The notes under the pieces: generated by a model
What the model saw: only the letters and a program-made list of their open reading frames with translations
What the model was told of the DNA's origin: nothing
Databases searched by the model: none
Translations under genes and position numbers: made by a program
Assembly: GCA_030141605.1 (NCBI GenBank)
Contig: JAQGDQ010000196.1
Span: 312,001-376,000, forward strand
Length of the DNA: 64,000 nucleotides
Reading direction: 5' to 3'
DNA from: Tubiluchus corallicola
Lineage: Eukaryota > Priapulida > Priapulimorpha > Priapulimorphida > Tubiluchidae
Shown: positions 12,101 through 22,847 of the stretch, piece by piece
How positions within the stretch are numbered: position 1 is the stretch's first letter
Layout: each line of letters opens with the position of its first letter

Positions 12101-15100
12101 TTTTGTGGTTGTTATGGAATTTAGAAGCTTGTTGTCATAAGACAGTTGAATGTTAGGGTCTTCTAAAGATGTAAGTTTTTGATTAGTGCCAAACAGCATT
12201 ACATCGATTTTATTTAAATTTAAAACTAATTTATTTTTGAAGAACCAGTCTGATGCTTTTCCAAGTTCATGCAATAGGACTTTGGTTCTTGTCTGGAGTG
12301 ATTTATGCTGATAGATCAGTACTGCATCATCAGCGTACATAAAACAACCAGCATTTTTGCAATTTTGAGGAAATCATTAATGTACAGGATAATCAAAAGA
12401 GGAATGAGAACCAAACCCTGAGTAACCTCAATTTCAATATTACTAATAATGGTAGTAATAATGGTTTGAATATTCGTTTACCACCTGGCTCAATTTTGTT
12501 AGTAAAAATAGTATAAGTTTTGCGATTTGAAACTTTGTGATCGATTTACAGTACGTTGGTCTTAAATTTAAGTTTTTTGTGATTTGGTTATGAAAGCTTA
12601 TTTGTCTAATCTGTTTACGTAATGAGACTGAAAGGCCTATCCATTACTGTCTATTTAGTGATTGTATATACACTGCTGAGAGTATGAAAATAATATATTA
12701 TCATCTCATTTTGCCCTCAGTGCACTGTCTATAGCTTCATTTACTGCACAGTGGTATTTCTGTTGGGTCCTCGTGAATTGTACATGCATTATCTTAATGA
12801 GTCTTCTCAATTTACACCATTATGAGGTTTAATTTATTACAAGTGACCATGCCCTTCTTTTAAGACTAGACGTAAACAGGTGCTGTTCAGTTGCCTGTGC
12901 CTTGTTCATTGTCTGGACTGGTGTGTCTTCTTAGAGAATTATCATTGATAATGATGTAGGATTTTGATCTACTACGATCATCTGTATGGTGCCAAACAGT
13001 ACAAAAATGACTTTTGCATTTTTCATTAAGTGAAACAAAATTTAGCCGAATTTTCCATTTATAATAATTTTTGGTGCTTTTGCAGAAAGATCTATCTGAC
13101 TTGGAGGAAAAGTTTAAGAAATCAATGATAACTAATGCACAGCTAGACAATGAGAAATCAACTTTGATGTATCAACTAGATTTACTAAAAGATGATCTAG
13201 AAATGAAAGATGAAACGATGTGTCAATTACAACGTGAGATTAAAGACATGTCTAGGGTAAGTAGAAATTGAGGTCATTTGACAAATTGACACATCACTTC
13301 CTATGTGAGATTAAGGAAACTCGGGTATGTGGAAACCGACATCATTTAAGGAAATGATGTTAGCTACGATTTGAAAATTTAAACTATTTATCAAAGTCAG
13401 GTTACTTACATCATGAGATTAAGGATGTATTTAAGGTAAGTGGAAACTGAGATGAAATGATGTCAGTTACAACATGAGATTGATGGTGTGTCTAAGGTAA
13501 ATGAAAATTGAGACTATTTGACAAAGTGATTTGATTTTATAAGACATTTTTAAATGTAATTATGCTGATGACCGTCGTTGTTGTTTTTTCTTATAATTTT
13601 ATAATTATCTTATCGTTTTTCAGGAATACGACTTTGCCAAACGGGATTTAGATTCCTCAAATAAGCAAGTAACGAATCTCAAAGAACAAGTCCAGCATCT
13701 GATCACGTTGATTCAGGTGAAGCCAGCCAGTTTTCACTGCTCTTTTGTTTGCTAATGCAATTCTGGTGTATGATTTTCTGTAAAACTTGATAAAATAGAG
13801 ACACAGAATGTGAATATAATTCCAGTGATTTAATGAACTTGGTGACACCTCTTAAATTAACACAGACACGTGCGCCGGCAGGCGGATGCACTGACACACA
13901 TGCGTCCACAGAATTTCTTGAGAAAAATTTTTTTGTGACTAAATAAAATTTTTTAGCAGTAAACCAAGAAACACATCAACCCCTTGTTATTATTAACAAA
14001 TAATTATTAAATTTTGTGTGAGCAGTGGATGGGCTGTAAACTTAACAGTCTTAAATCGGTTTTATGTTTGACTATCCACATTTTGCTGGATAGATAATCT
14101 TGACACTAAATAATAATTAATAAATTAAGCTTAAGTAATTGGTCATCCACATTCCAAGTGTATTACGAATTCGCTTTTAAGATATATGACTACTACAATA
14201 GAATACAATGAATATTACCTAGGTAAATGTAGGTAAAATATATTTATCTGAGCAGAATTTTTCACATTTGAGGAAGTCTGCGTACCAGAATTTAAATCTC
14301 ATTTGAGGCCTCCAACACAAACAAAATAAACAGCTATTGAGGTGATACAAAAAGGTGTTAAGGTTTGATTACAGTATTCACCTGTAAGTGTAATAAACTC
14401 TAATAATGTGTCAATTCAATTCACATCTCATGTTACATGTGATGATGATTCCCGCAAGGAGAGTTAAAATATTATATTTAAATTTTAAAACCTTTTTTAA
14501 ATTTCCTCTATATCTGTTGCTGTTTGCCTTTTGCCAATGATTTGCATTTTTAGGGCCATTTACAAGTGTTTGAAAATTGTGTTAGTTTGTTATTTATGTA
14601 GTAATTAGTTTTTCGATAGTGAGCCCCTAATTTTTAGATAAAAAAGGTAAGTTCACTCTAATTGGAGTAAAGAAAGTAAAATCTTGCACACACATTTGCC
14701 ATGCCACTTGTACATATTTAGAATGCTGCTTTATTTGGTAAACAGACATTCTACGCTCTTTGCCTGTTTGAGCTTGAGTTTTAGGTATAAACTGCTTTCA
14801 CATATTAAAAAATATGTAAATTATAGTGAAGCTTCATTTATGATCTAAAATTTATTAAAATTTATATTAATAGCTATATTTGTTTACATAGTTTATTGTC
14901 AGCACTTCTCGCTGACAGAGACAACAGAACAGAGACAAGGTTTATTCACTGTGAGAACTAGTGGCATTTCGTAGCTGCTGTAGAGGCATGTAACTTGCTC
15001 AGAGTAATTTCTCTGAACGCTACTGCAAGATCTGTCACGAAATTTGGCCACGCTTACTGATAGAGAGTAACTCACAGCACGTCTTGCTCTCTAATGTCAC

Positions 15101-18100
15101 TCGTTGATGTAAGTGTTGTTACACATGTTTAGGAGCATGGGCTGGTCCTAGTCGGTGCCGGTGATTCAATGAAACTAGAAGCTGATACCGGACGGGTAAA
15201 GGAAGGAGAGGAGCTGCCTTTAGCAATTCTGTCCCAACAAACTGCCAAAATTTTAGATGAAGCTGGTGATGGATCTTTAGGTACAGTCTTTTATTTTTCT
15301 GTGGTTTTTGCTAGTTTGGGTTTATCAGTTAATTAAAAAAGTATAGGGTGTTCCAAAAAATGGTGTACTAATAAATGCTATAAGCATACAAATATTACAC
15401 AAGGCTGGACTTAGGAGGAGTGGGCCCTACTGAAAACAGTTTTGGTGGTCTTCTCAGTATGTAGAATTATAAAAAGTACAATTTTATATGCTTTATAGTT
15501 TGTATTTTTAATGGAAACCAATTAAAATGTGCACTTAGAAAGCGTGGTGCTTGTGAGTTAATGGACCAACAGCTACATTTTAAAATAAAACTGCATAACA
15601 TGTAAGTCGGATAAGCAGCAAACAAAATGTCTAGATCACTACTGGAAAGTGCATAGTTTGGGGACACCCTCCGATTCCGTCTGAATTTAGCCTACTTTAT
15701 GTTTGGTCACCGAGATGTGCATGTACATAAAGATTCACTAAAGTAATTTCGTCACATGATACTGTTAAAAAATTCTATACCCTCATATCTCGGTTTGCCG
15801 GACAAAAGCGGGAAGACATCGGTCCGAATTTGCCAATTGTCCGTATTTACCGATACTAAGCTAATACAGTAGGGGCTGTGTGTTAGACTCACGGCAATGT
15901 AGAAGCAAAACAACAGATTGTGTCTGTAATATGCGGGACTTTTTAACGGTTCACATTCTGTCCGATTCTTCCAATATCCGTAAAAGAAAGATCCGGCAAA
16001 CCGAGATATGGGCATATGTTTACGTATATTTAAAAGCCCTCGACACTTGGTTTAATTGTTTACGTATGTTTTTTTAAGCATACTAAGTGTAGTTTCTTAA
16101 GTAGCTAAAAGCTACACTAAGTATACTAAATAGTCACAGCTTCGTAAATTAGGAGATAATCCAAAGATCAAGTATACTTACTCTTAATGGGCTTATTCAA
16201 ATTAGTGTCCGTACACTTTACAAACACTTCTACACTTTATGGGTGACATAGAACTACCTCAAATTCCATGCCTAATTGTGGTGCAAAATAAGTTATGTAG
16301 CACACTTTGTAGATGGTCCATTTTATGACTTGTGCTCTTTTCACAGCCCTGGTTGCCCATATTGAAGGTTTAAGCAAAATAGCAAAAATAGTGATGTCTA
16401 TAAAAAACTCAAGATTATTTTCACGTATTGTCATATTTCTACAAAACCGTTAATTTTTAAACACCCTGTATATTTTATATTAAATGAAATAAGTACAATG
16501 TTATTATCTTTGTAAAGCTTTCTCTCAACTTATACATAGATATGGCTTATAAAAAGCATCAGATAGTAAAAATTGGTCTCTTGCCTTCTGTATATTGTAA
16601 TTCTAAGTAGTGACAAGTGCTTGTAGTGTACTAGATTTGTAGTAAGTGAATTTGCAAGTTATGTACTATTTAGGAAATGATAGTGGCATTTTTTCATTTA
16701 AGTGGTAAAATATTTGCTGTATTACTAGACTCTTTTTAGTTATTACCTATCTATAGGGTTTTATAGGTGTAAACTGAGCACTTTGTGCCATTTTCAAGTT
16801 TTTTTTTAAATCTGTAGAAGAACGATTGAGAAAGTTTGCTGAGGAGAAGAAGGATTTAGAGGATAGAGTGCGTCGTCTTCGTATGACTCTGGAGGAGGAA
16901 AGGGAAGCTAATTCGCAAGCACTGAAAGAGGCTCACAAAGTCTCCATGGCCTTGAACGGTTTAGACGATGATAGAAATCCTCGTATGTTTTCTACAGCTT
17001 ACCCTATCGACTTGTCTATCAGTGAAGCCAAACATGTCAAACTCTAATTCTTTCACTTTGGACTACCTGCATTTAGTTCATCTCATTGAAGAATTTAGCA
17101 ATGTTAAACTCCAATTCATCATCTCTATAGTTTTCCTGTCTGTCTGTCTTTCTCATTTTACTATATAGTTCATCACATGTATATTATTTACAGTGATTAT
17201 TACTATGAAACTTCTGTTTTACAGGTGATTCTGGTGAATCAAGGATAAAACTAATGAAAGCTGAACAAGAAGTAGCTTCGTTACAGTCTAGTGTGAGTAT
17301 TTTTACTGTATTGTAGTAGCAATAGCAATCCGTTGGATTTCGTATTGAAATTAGTGCTTAAATTTAATGTGGTTGAGTTGTAAGTGAAAACTACTTTTAG
17401 TTTTGTTCTTATCCAATGGGATCTATTGTAATTCTTCGCAACTTTGTAATGCTTTACCGTATTTTTGACAGGCTTGGCATTCTTGAATACAGTTTTCATT
17501 TTTCTATCTTGCAGCGCTAGTTTTATTAAAATCTGCTGAGCAGTCGCAATAAATTTTTATACTGTAACAATGTCAAAGTTGTAGCGAAACAGTGTTATGG
17601 ATGGGAAGAATACTTTGCCAAGTGTCCAAGTGTACGTCCAGTAAATAAACTGTTGTCTAGTAAATAAATACAGAGTTAACCTTGGCAGTGAGATAAGTTC
17701 TGGTTCTGGCATAAACAAGCCTTGCCATTGAGCCTTTGATTCTGATTTGCAGTATATAGAATGGTGTAACCTGTTTCTCAGTATTTTGAATGTTGAGGGC
17801 AGTCTTTGGTGAGACTTGTTGTTTTGTTAATAAAACAAAAGATAATATTAATCTGAATTTATAAATATATATTGACTTTTCGTTATTTATAGTTGAATAG
17901 AAACGAACGTGATTTAAAAAGGGCGCAGCAACAAGTACAAGAATTAGAACAAGAAATTGATGACCTAAAGACTGATAAACGCAAGACCCAAAGAGAGGTA
18001 ATAACATTTAGTCTGCATTATTGTCTGAGTAGTGACTTAGAATCTACTTTGGGTGGGGTATACTGCACTAAGCAGCCCATTTAATTATGAGATTCTTGTA

Positions 18101-18415
18101 ATAAAATGATTGCTGGGTTAGAATCCTCACCACTAGCTGTTTCTAATTCAGCTCTACCTTTTAACAAAATAATGTTCTAAATTAATGCAAATTTTTTAAA
18201 ACACGTGTTTTAATTTGATGTAATGAAAATTGGGTTATGAATAAAATGTCCATTTTATTTGTATTAATATTATTAGTTTAATAGTTACTTTGTCTGATGT
18301 TTAGCTTCGCGAAGCCAAATCTCGGATAGAGGAGGTTGAAACAGAAAAGGGTCACTTGCAAAAGCGACTAGACAAACTTAGGAAAGAACGTATTAATGCA
18401 ATGACGAACGGGTGA
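2999..18415 (+). CDS. LRRFIP2: LRRFIP1/2-like protein, short isoform (11 coding exons)
   Basis: The coding exons are 2999-3103, 9911-9997, 10670-10720, 11140-11229, 13086-13256, 13624-13716, 15133-15280, 16818-16982, 17225-17292, 17893-17997 and 18305-18415. They sum to 1194 nt, giving 397 residues plus TGA. Every join keeps phase and every intron is GT-AG. The N-terminus (EDDALSKITKE followed by AEQRLAAKRAARAEARKIRM) is the family signature, and most of the rest is heptad-rich coiled coil. Known family members bind the leucine-rich repeats of Flightless-I and act in cytoplasmic nucleic-acid sensing, Wnt/Dishevelled and actin contexts; a role here is inferred from homology. The length is typical of short LRRFIP2 forms. 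The first coding exon has an acceptor one base before the ATG, so at least one 5'UTR exon lies upstream. LRRFIP1 and LRRFIP2 cannot be separated for an invertebrate single copy, so the symbol marks the family. Confidence 0.9.
3104..6582 (+). other. First LRRFIP intron, 5' part
   Basis: AT-rich sequence with no supported exon. It must contain the promoter or leader of the giant alternative exon, since that exon has its own start codon. No TATA box stands out immediately before 6421-6583. Confidence 0.4.
6583..9219 (+). CDS. Giant alternative first exon of the LRRFIP locus (acidic 879-codon exon)
   Basis: The frame is open from 6421 to a stop at 9241. I place the start at Met 6583 (ACAAAAATGT context; product begins MSGFFSKIFSKRH), because the 54 upstream codons look like leader sequence. 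The frame is open to GATGAG at 9219, followed by GTGCTT, a usable phase-0 donor. Joined to the exon at 9911 it would give an LRRFIP protein of about 1241 residues. The N-terminus is a short amphipathic stretch, then a Lys-rich basic region (residues about 25-50), then a long Glu/Asp/Ser-rich, probably disordered region. A Gln-His-Ser-Ser-type motif repeats about four times (nt 7970-8160). Intron read-through would add seven residues and stop at 9241. Human LRRFIP1 also uses one long acidic exon, but after the coiled coil; here it lies before it. The splice to 9911 is an inference from matching phase. Confidence 0.75.
9514..9609 (+). CDS. Candidate Cys-rich alternative terminal exon
   Basis: A pyrimidine-rich tract and TTTTGCAG end at 9513. 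The next 31 codons run open in phase 0 to TAG at 9607-9609. They contain four cysteines spaced C-x8-C-x2-C-x14-C among Lys/Arg residues, beginning CTFYGQKRKCKPCVK. The phase matches the donor at 9219, so the giant exon could end here and give a protein of about 910 residues without the LRRFIP coiled coil. No AATAAA follows closely. It could instead be a chance reading frame; the strong acceptor, matching phase and Cys spacing are the support. Confidence 0.4.
   Translation, partial: CTFYGQKRKCKPCVKVDENNQITKTPKCINY
9911..9997 (+). CDS. LRRFIP2: LRRFIP coding exon 2 (common exon)
   Basis: Twenty-nine codons in phase 0 between TTTTGTAG and the donor GTATAA. It encodes the very conserved AEQRLAAKRAARAEARKIRM segment and REVERQQAE, the most diagnostic LRRFIP block, predicted to be a charged helix. 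Confidence 0.92.
10670..10720 (+). CDS. LRRFIP2: LRRFIP coding exon 3
   Basis: Seventeen codons between TCTATTCAG and the donor GTATGT, phase 0 on both sides (AESNEVRYRDAADGTPR). Exons in this part of the gene are often skipped in known family members; its symmetric phase would allow that here. Confidence 0.8.
11140..11229 (+). CDS. LRRFIP2: LRRFIP coding exon 4 (Ser/Arg/Gly-rich)
   Basis: Thirty codons between TTGTTCTAG and the donor GTAGTA, phase 0. The product TYTSRAGSDSSVRSGRRGSD and onward is a serine/arginine-rich linker, where vertebrate family members are phosphorylated, before the coiled coil starts with ESEVKELK. Confidence 0.85.
11400..12480 (-). mobile_element. LINE reverse-transcriptase fragment (CR1/Jockey-type), 3' part
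   Basis: Read on the minus strand, the segment near 12440-12360 encodes a VTQGLVLIPLLIILYINDF block. Next come the catalytic YADD motif at 12340 (MYADDAVLIY), the helix region ASDWFFKNKLVLNLNK, and the C-terminal NWLPLEIRRLMQMAYFMYKIL block (11813-11700). The usual terminal LR-SS-LF-HLK block follows near 11560-11480. Frameshifts and stops separate the parts, so it is dead. It lies antisense within the intron between exons 4 and 5. Confidence 0.8.
13086..13256 (+). CDS. LRRFIP2: LRRFIP coding exon 5 (coiled coil)
   Basis: Fifty-seven codons between TTTTGCAG and the donor GTAAGT, phase 0. It includes the conserved stretch MITNAQLDNEKSTLMYQLD followed by heptads. Decayed copies of its last bases plus donor follow in the intron (see findings). 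Confidence 0.92.
13217..13530 (+). repeat. Decayed tandem copies of an exon 3' end plus donor
   Basis: The end of exon 5 with its donor (CGTGAGATTAAAGACATG, GTAAGTAGAAATTGAGG) is followed by three diverged copies: around 13300 (TGTGAGATTAAGGA), 13405 (CATGAGATTAAGGATG, GGTAAGTGGAAACTGAG) and 13465 (CAACATGAGATTGATGG, GGTAAATGAAAATTGAG). The last also recovers ATTTGACAAA. Spacing varies from 61 to 108 bp. See findings. Confidence 0.75.
13624..13716 (+). CDS. LRRFIP2: LRRFIP coding exon 6 (coiled coil)
   Basis: Thirty-one codons between TTTTTCAG and the donor GTGAAG, phase 0. It continues the coiled coil with EYDFAKRDLDSSNKQVTNLK and ends HLITLIQ. Confidence 0.85.
15133..15280 (+). CDS. LRRFIP2: LRRFIP coding exon 7
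   Basis: 148 nt, 49 codons plus one base, between ACATGTTTAG and the donor GTACAG (phase 1 out). It begins EHGLVLVG and ends AGDGSLG, matching the family block around E-HG-IL and GDGTLG that joins the first and second coiled-coil halves. Confidence 0.85.
15343..16470. mobile_element. DNA transposon remnant with TATAGGGTGTT-type ends
   Basis: The left end TATAGGGTGTTCCAAAAA matches the reverse complement of the right end (TACAGGGTGTTTAAAAA), about 17 of the first 19 positions. The roughly 1.1-kb interior has no transposase frame. It includes a minus-strand LINE C-terminal scrap (about 15600-15470) and a nested smaller palindromic element. The ends are reminiscent of mariner-like elements; the class is a guess. 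Confidence 0.4.
15784..16010. mobile_element. Nested MITE with perfect 19-bp inverted ends
   Basis: CATATCTCGGTTTGCCGGA (15784-15802) is repeated as its exact reverse complement at 15992-16010. The next bases (GGGAAGA, TCGG-CGAAT) are also partly inverted on the two sides. A size of about 227 bp and no coding capacity make this a pogo/Tigger-like MITE candidate, inserted in the older remnant around it. Confidence 0.65.
16818..16982 (+). CDS. LRRFIP2: LRRFIP coding exon 8 (coiled coil)
   Basis: 165 nt entering in phase 1 after TCTGTAG and leaving in phase 1 at the donor GTATGT (16983). Residues EERLRKFAEEKKDLEDRVRR and onward are heptad-rich. The donor was chosen because the next exon is open only in the frame that needs a single leftover base. 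Confidence 0.85.
17225..17292 (+). CDS. LRRFIP2: LRRFIP coding exon 9
   Basis: 68 nt between TTTTACAG and the donor GTGAGT, phase 1 in and phase 0 out. Encodes DSGESRIKLMKAEQEVASLQ plus SS; the other two frames carry early stops. Confidence 0.85.
17893..17997 (+). CDS. LRRFIP2: LRRFIP coding exon 10 (coiled coil)
   Basis: Thirty-five codons between ATTTATAG and the donor GTAATA, phase 0 on both sides. The product (LNRNERDLKRAQQQVQELEQ, then EIDDLKTDKRKTQRE) is strongly charged coiled coil. Confidence 0.88.
18305..18415 (+). CDS. LRRFIP2: LRRFIP terminal coding exon 11
   Basis: Acceptor GATGTTTAG ends at 18304. Thirty-six codons (LREAKSRIEEVETEKGHLQK, then RLDKLRKERINAMTNG) precede TGA at 18413-18415. 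It closes the coiled coil at the usual place for the family. Confidence 0.88.
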   Translation, partial: LREAKSRIEEVETEKGHLQKRLDKLRKERINAMTNG

Positions 18416-20320
18416 AGCTTGATACTGTTGCTGCTATCTTGTGGTTGTGTGTATGAAGTTTACATATGTACACATTGGTGCTGACCATCTGAAGGTTTTC
18501 AAGGAAATGAATTCATTATATTTATAAAGATTGTCTTCCTGATTTGCTTGTGTTTTTCTTCTGTAGGCTATTAATATTATTTTTATGTTACTGTTCTGTT
18601 TGTGTTGCTTGCTTATTTCTAGCTTCCTAGTCTTTATATATAACTATGCATTACTTTCCAGTGAGAAATAACTTACCAAGAGTATGAAAGTTCACAAAAA
18701 GTCCTACTTTAACTTTCAGAAAACTTGCCATGTGATTTGAAATTGTGTTTGACAAATTTGCTGCTTTGATATGCTGTGCTGCTTTAATTGTATTTGCATA
18801 ATTATGTAAATATGTGCCATTTACTGACTATTCGCCAGTCTTGGCACAGCTACATCTCCAGAAGTAAAGTTTGAGAAAAAAAATGTATACTGATGTGCAA
18901 TTATTAAATTGCCTTCTGCTTGTTTCCATACTTCAGTAATGTGAGGAGAACAATGGTAGAGCAAAATAATTTTGCATAAATTGCCATGGATTTAATTAAT
19001 CTGAAATTCTGAATGAAACTGTAGCTTATTCTCATTTCCATCATTATGGCTGAATATCTTCTACAGTATGTGACCATCAGCTGTCCAATGTTGTGCCAGT
19101 CTCAAACTTCGATTTGGGAAGTGCTCACTGTAAAGGCTTATAGAGCAAAAAACAGTCTTTTTCAGAAGAAATAGTTGTGTTTTCTATTATAAATTGGTCA
19201 GAAATCCGACTCAGTTTTTGTTCATTTCCGGTTGTTTGAACATCTGACACAAGTTCAACTTTAACTATTTATATTATTTGAACAGTTTGAATTATGGTTG
19301 ATTGTGTTTTCTGCTCCTAAAAATATTAACCTTCACACTTGAACAACTTTATTGTGCTTTTTCAGCCATCATTGATATCAGTGTAATTTGTAACTAGTCT
19401 TATAAGCATTATGACCTGGTCAGTAAAGCAGCTAAAGTTAAAAACACTATTAAAATGAGTTCTTTGCATTTCTGGCAAATAGCCAACCAGTTAATAACCT
19501 TAATTTCAGTTAGAATCGGATTAAATTAGAAGCCAAACATAGAAAGCAAGTACATGTATATTATTTTGCTGTCAGAATAAGTATTGCAAAATTTGATTTT
19601 TCAGTGATGCTGAATATGCTTTTGAAATATCCAGGATGCTTCACTGGACTTTTGTGAAAGGATATCATGACTTTGTCCCACGTTGTATACATCATTATTT
19701 CACATTTCTGTAGCAACTTGTCCTGTATGTTGAATGTCTCATTTAAGCCGTTTGCAAAAAATGCCGTCCAATTTAATGTCAAAAAGGGATTACAAAACTT
19801 GTTTTTCTTTTATTAGGCAGTGAATGATGCCCGTAGGCTGAAGATTCCTTTACTTTGACATTCTTCGTCTAGGTATTGCATCTATTCATGAGATCTTTTG
19901 CAGCAACTCACTTTAGAACTGGGTTTGAATAAACCATTGAAAAATCTGCTTCAGTACGAATATACTAGCTGTGAGTTGCTGGAGTAAGCTTTGATAATCA
20001 AATCACAGTTTTGTGGGGGTTTGTCTTCGCAACTTTTTTGTCTTGTGTGTTTCTTCTGCTTTATGTAACTACCTGTACAATAGTAATCGTGAAAACTATA
20101 AATGTACTCTACTTTTATTATTTAGTTTTATTATTTATAGTTTGGTTGCCACAGCAATTTTCTATTGCATAGATAGGATACACTGAGGTTGTGCTGTTAT
20201 TAATATTTAAATGAGTTGCAAGTTTGATCATTTTAGACATATGTTGTAAATATTTACCACACTATATGTACTTGTTAGGATCAGTGTGGTTTGTATACTG
20301 GCTTTAACACTTTGTTGTTA

Positions 20321-20361
20321 CCTCACATAATGAGGTAAAAAAATTACCTCATTATGTGAGG
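20321..20361. repeat. Perfect 18-bp inverted repeat (hairpin)
   Basis: Arms 20321-20338 and 20344-20361 are exact reverse complements around a 5-nt A loop. Each arm starts CCTCA and contains TGAGG, so it also has its own small inverted repeat. It lies six bases before the double AATAAA. Confidence 0.9.
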
Positions 20362-20366
20362 ATACT

Positions 20367-20376
20367 AATAAATAAA
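20367..20376 (+). terminator. Double polyadenylation signal
   Basis: AATAAATAAA contains two overlapping AATAAA hexamers, the first recognisable canonical pair downstream of the LRRFIP stop. Use by that gene is inferred from strand and position. Confidence 0.45.
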
Positions 20377-20513
20377 ATGTTTCAAACATACTTAAAAGCT
20401 TGACTTGAATATTTTACAAAACTGAAATTGATAATCTTCATTTTCTGCTGTGCAAAGAGTGTGGTGAACTTATGACAAAGGTCAAGGGTCAGTATTTAAG
20501 ATACCCTGTGCAT

Positions 20514-20583
20514 GCAGTCCAATACATTTTTGACAAATGTCAAAGGTCGCAGTCCAATAAATTTTTGACAAAAGTTGAAGGTC
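20514..20583. repeat. 35-bp tandem repeat, two copies
   Basis: GCAGTCCAATA followed by ATTTTTGACAAA and AGGTC occurs at 20514-20548 and again at 20549-20583, with about five differences. Confidence 0.85.
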
Positions 20584-20589
20584 AAGTTT

Positions 20590-22840
20590 AATATGTATAA
20601 AATTAATATGAATTTCTGCAGTAGTTCGTGCACTTTTGTAAGAAAATGGGCAATAACAAAGCGAAATTAGCTTAACATAATGTGAGTTATGCCATAAATT
20701 CATATGAAAATGAAGTTTCACTGAAAGGTCATCATCTAAGATGAGTTTACAGTTTATGTATAACATGTTTATTGTTGGATATTGAATAAACATTTGAATA
20801 ATTTCGATCATCCATATGATGGTGAGAACAAATCCAAATGACTGCCTTACCAAATATGCATATCAAGGCAAATTTAACTAACAATTTATCAGAGAATATT
20901 TTACTGATTAAATTATCAGTAATTAAAAATGTAGATACAAAGTGTTGTGGAATCACTAGTATGTACCACATATTAGCTGAGCCCAAGCTCTTTCACTTAA
21001 AAATGGGCACATTGCTCCTGTCTGACAAATAGTTAATAAAAAAGCCCCGTTAATTATGATCACAATTATATGTCTTTTAAAAGAGGCTGGAGCCTTTAGA
21101 AACTGTGTCTTCGTGTACCAGTTACTTGGCACACTTTTTGTGTTCACTAATTGATTACATCTCACATTACTTTCTTTATCCCAATTGCTCAATCCCAATT
21201 TTCCACAAGTAAATATCAGAGTAACACATGTAGAGCCAAATTTTTTCATTGATGCGTTGTAGTCAACCAAACCTGTCGTTTCATAACGTCATCTTCCTTT
21301 TAATCCTAATGCAAGAGCTGTCACGTGCTTTATTATGCAAACAGATCCAAAGTTCATCGTAAGCCAACTGAGTAATGGGGGAGCTTAATGCGTGATTGAG
21401 AGGAAACTGCAGACTTACATCTTATGTATAAACGATTTATTTTTGTGTTTTGTGCATTGTGCTTTCTCAATAATAACGTGGCAGGTATTTTTATGTATGT
21501 CAAAGTTTGGTGTGAACTTAATTACCTTAGTTTTTTTCCTAGCTAACCTACCAGCGGGAATTTATGTAAATCAAGAACAAGAAAAACCAAAATTCAGTGG
21601 TGTGTCTTCTGTTTATTTTCACATAATTTATCAGCACAAATGACATTGCAGTAACACAGACAAGTTTTAAAGGCATTTAAATCAAACAAAAAGTATTGCT
21701 TAAAAGAACTTAACATTCTTCAAGCAAGAGATAATGTAATTCACAGGAAACAATTCTGAAAGGCCTTGTGGAAGAAACTTGACTTATATAAACAGCTGTC
21801 TTCTATTACCATCGTAAAATTGTGAGGAACAGCAGCAAAACGAGTTATTCAAAACAAATGCTGAGGCTTATGAAACTAACGAGCAAAGAGAAGAGCATGC
21901 TTATCATAGTGACAGAAGAGACTTCATTAGCAATTATAAACAAACAATTAGACAATAGAAAAAAGAAAAGACACGGCACTTCAGTACACTATTAGGTGAG
22001 AAAGAGAAACGCAAACAATCAACAATTTTTTTGGATTTTGTAATATAGACACTTCTTAAAAGTGCAGAAAATCTTACCACATGCGAAAGAACACAATTAT
22101 GAAAAATGCACAGATTGGGACAATAATCATGATTCTCATTTATTGTCTAATGTTGTCCAACGACAGAATTTCGTCAGATCTGAGTTCTCGCTGGTACTTT
22201 ATCAGATTCTGGTAGCATATAAAGTAGCTGTGCAAAATCGCGTCACTCGAATTACGGACTTTTTCATATGTATATGCAATAGCTTGGCTTGGCTGGACCT
22301 GTATTTCTAGGTCACAAAGACACGAGATTGCAAAATCAGTTTTAAGTGGAAATGATGAAAATCTGTCTTCAGCTCGCTTTATGTTCAAATTTTCGCCAAA
22401 ACATCGGACAAGCTTTTGTCAAAATTAATGAGGAGTAAGAACTTTGGGTTCACTAAACAATGGATAGCAATTTTACTGAATTGTAGACATCTGTTATTGT
22501 AGAGAGAAACTGAGGCTGGCAATTGGCTTAAGTTAAAACATATGCACTGGTATGAATTGACCAACGTCCACTAAGCTGTTAACAAATGTCATTCACAGCT
22601 TTTGACGTACCAAGAGCAATATCAACAAGCCACTTTTTGTGATGTAATGTCGCCAATATTTAGCCCACTGAACGATGAGAAGTGCTACATCAGTACTAGA
22701 TAAGATGGCATCTGCTACTGGTCAAGATTGCAACTAAATTCTCCAGCTCATTTTAGAGCTCAGTTTTGTAAGCGTTCTTCTGAGGTGGTTGCGTTTTAAC
22801 AGCTGAAACTTTTTGCAGTTATCCATAGAACAAATTGTCA
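20590..22840. other. Intergenic, nothing recognised
   Basis: AT-rich DNA without a supported exon. The open frames here have no domain, no paired splice sites and a base composition like the surroundings. Confidence 0.4.
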
Positions 22841-22847
22841 GATGATT

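Larger units (their letters stand above)
18416..20400 (+). other. Probable 3'UTR of LRRFIP
   Basis: Non-coding after TGA. It is T-rich with no other gene signal. It ends near tandem AATAAA hexamers at 20367-20372 and 20371-20376, directly after a perfect hairpin. Earlier weaker ATTAAA-type signals could give shorter transcripts. Confidence 0.45.

Noticed and set aside
18040-18170. tRNA-like B box GGTTAGAATCC
   Set aside because: No A box at a suitable distance and no match to the other SINE copies; probably chance.
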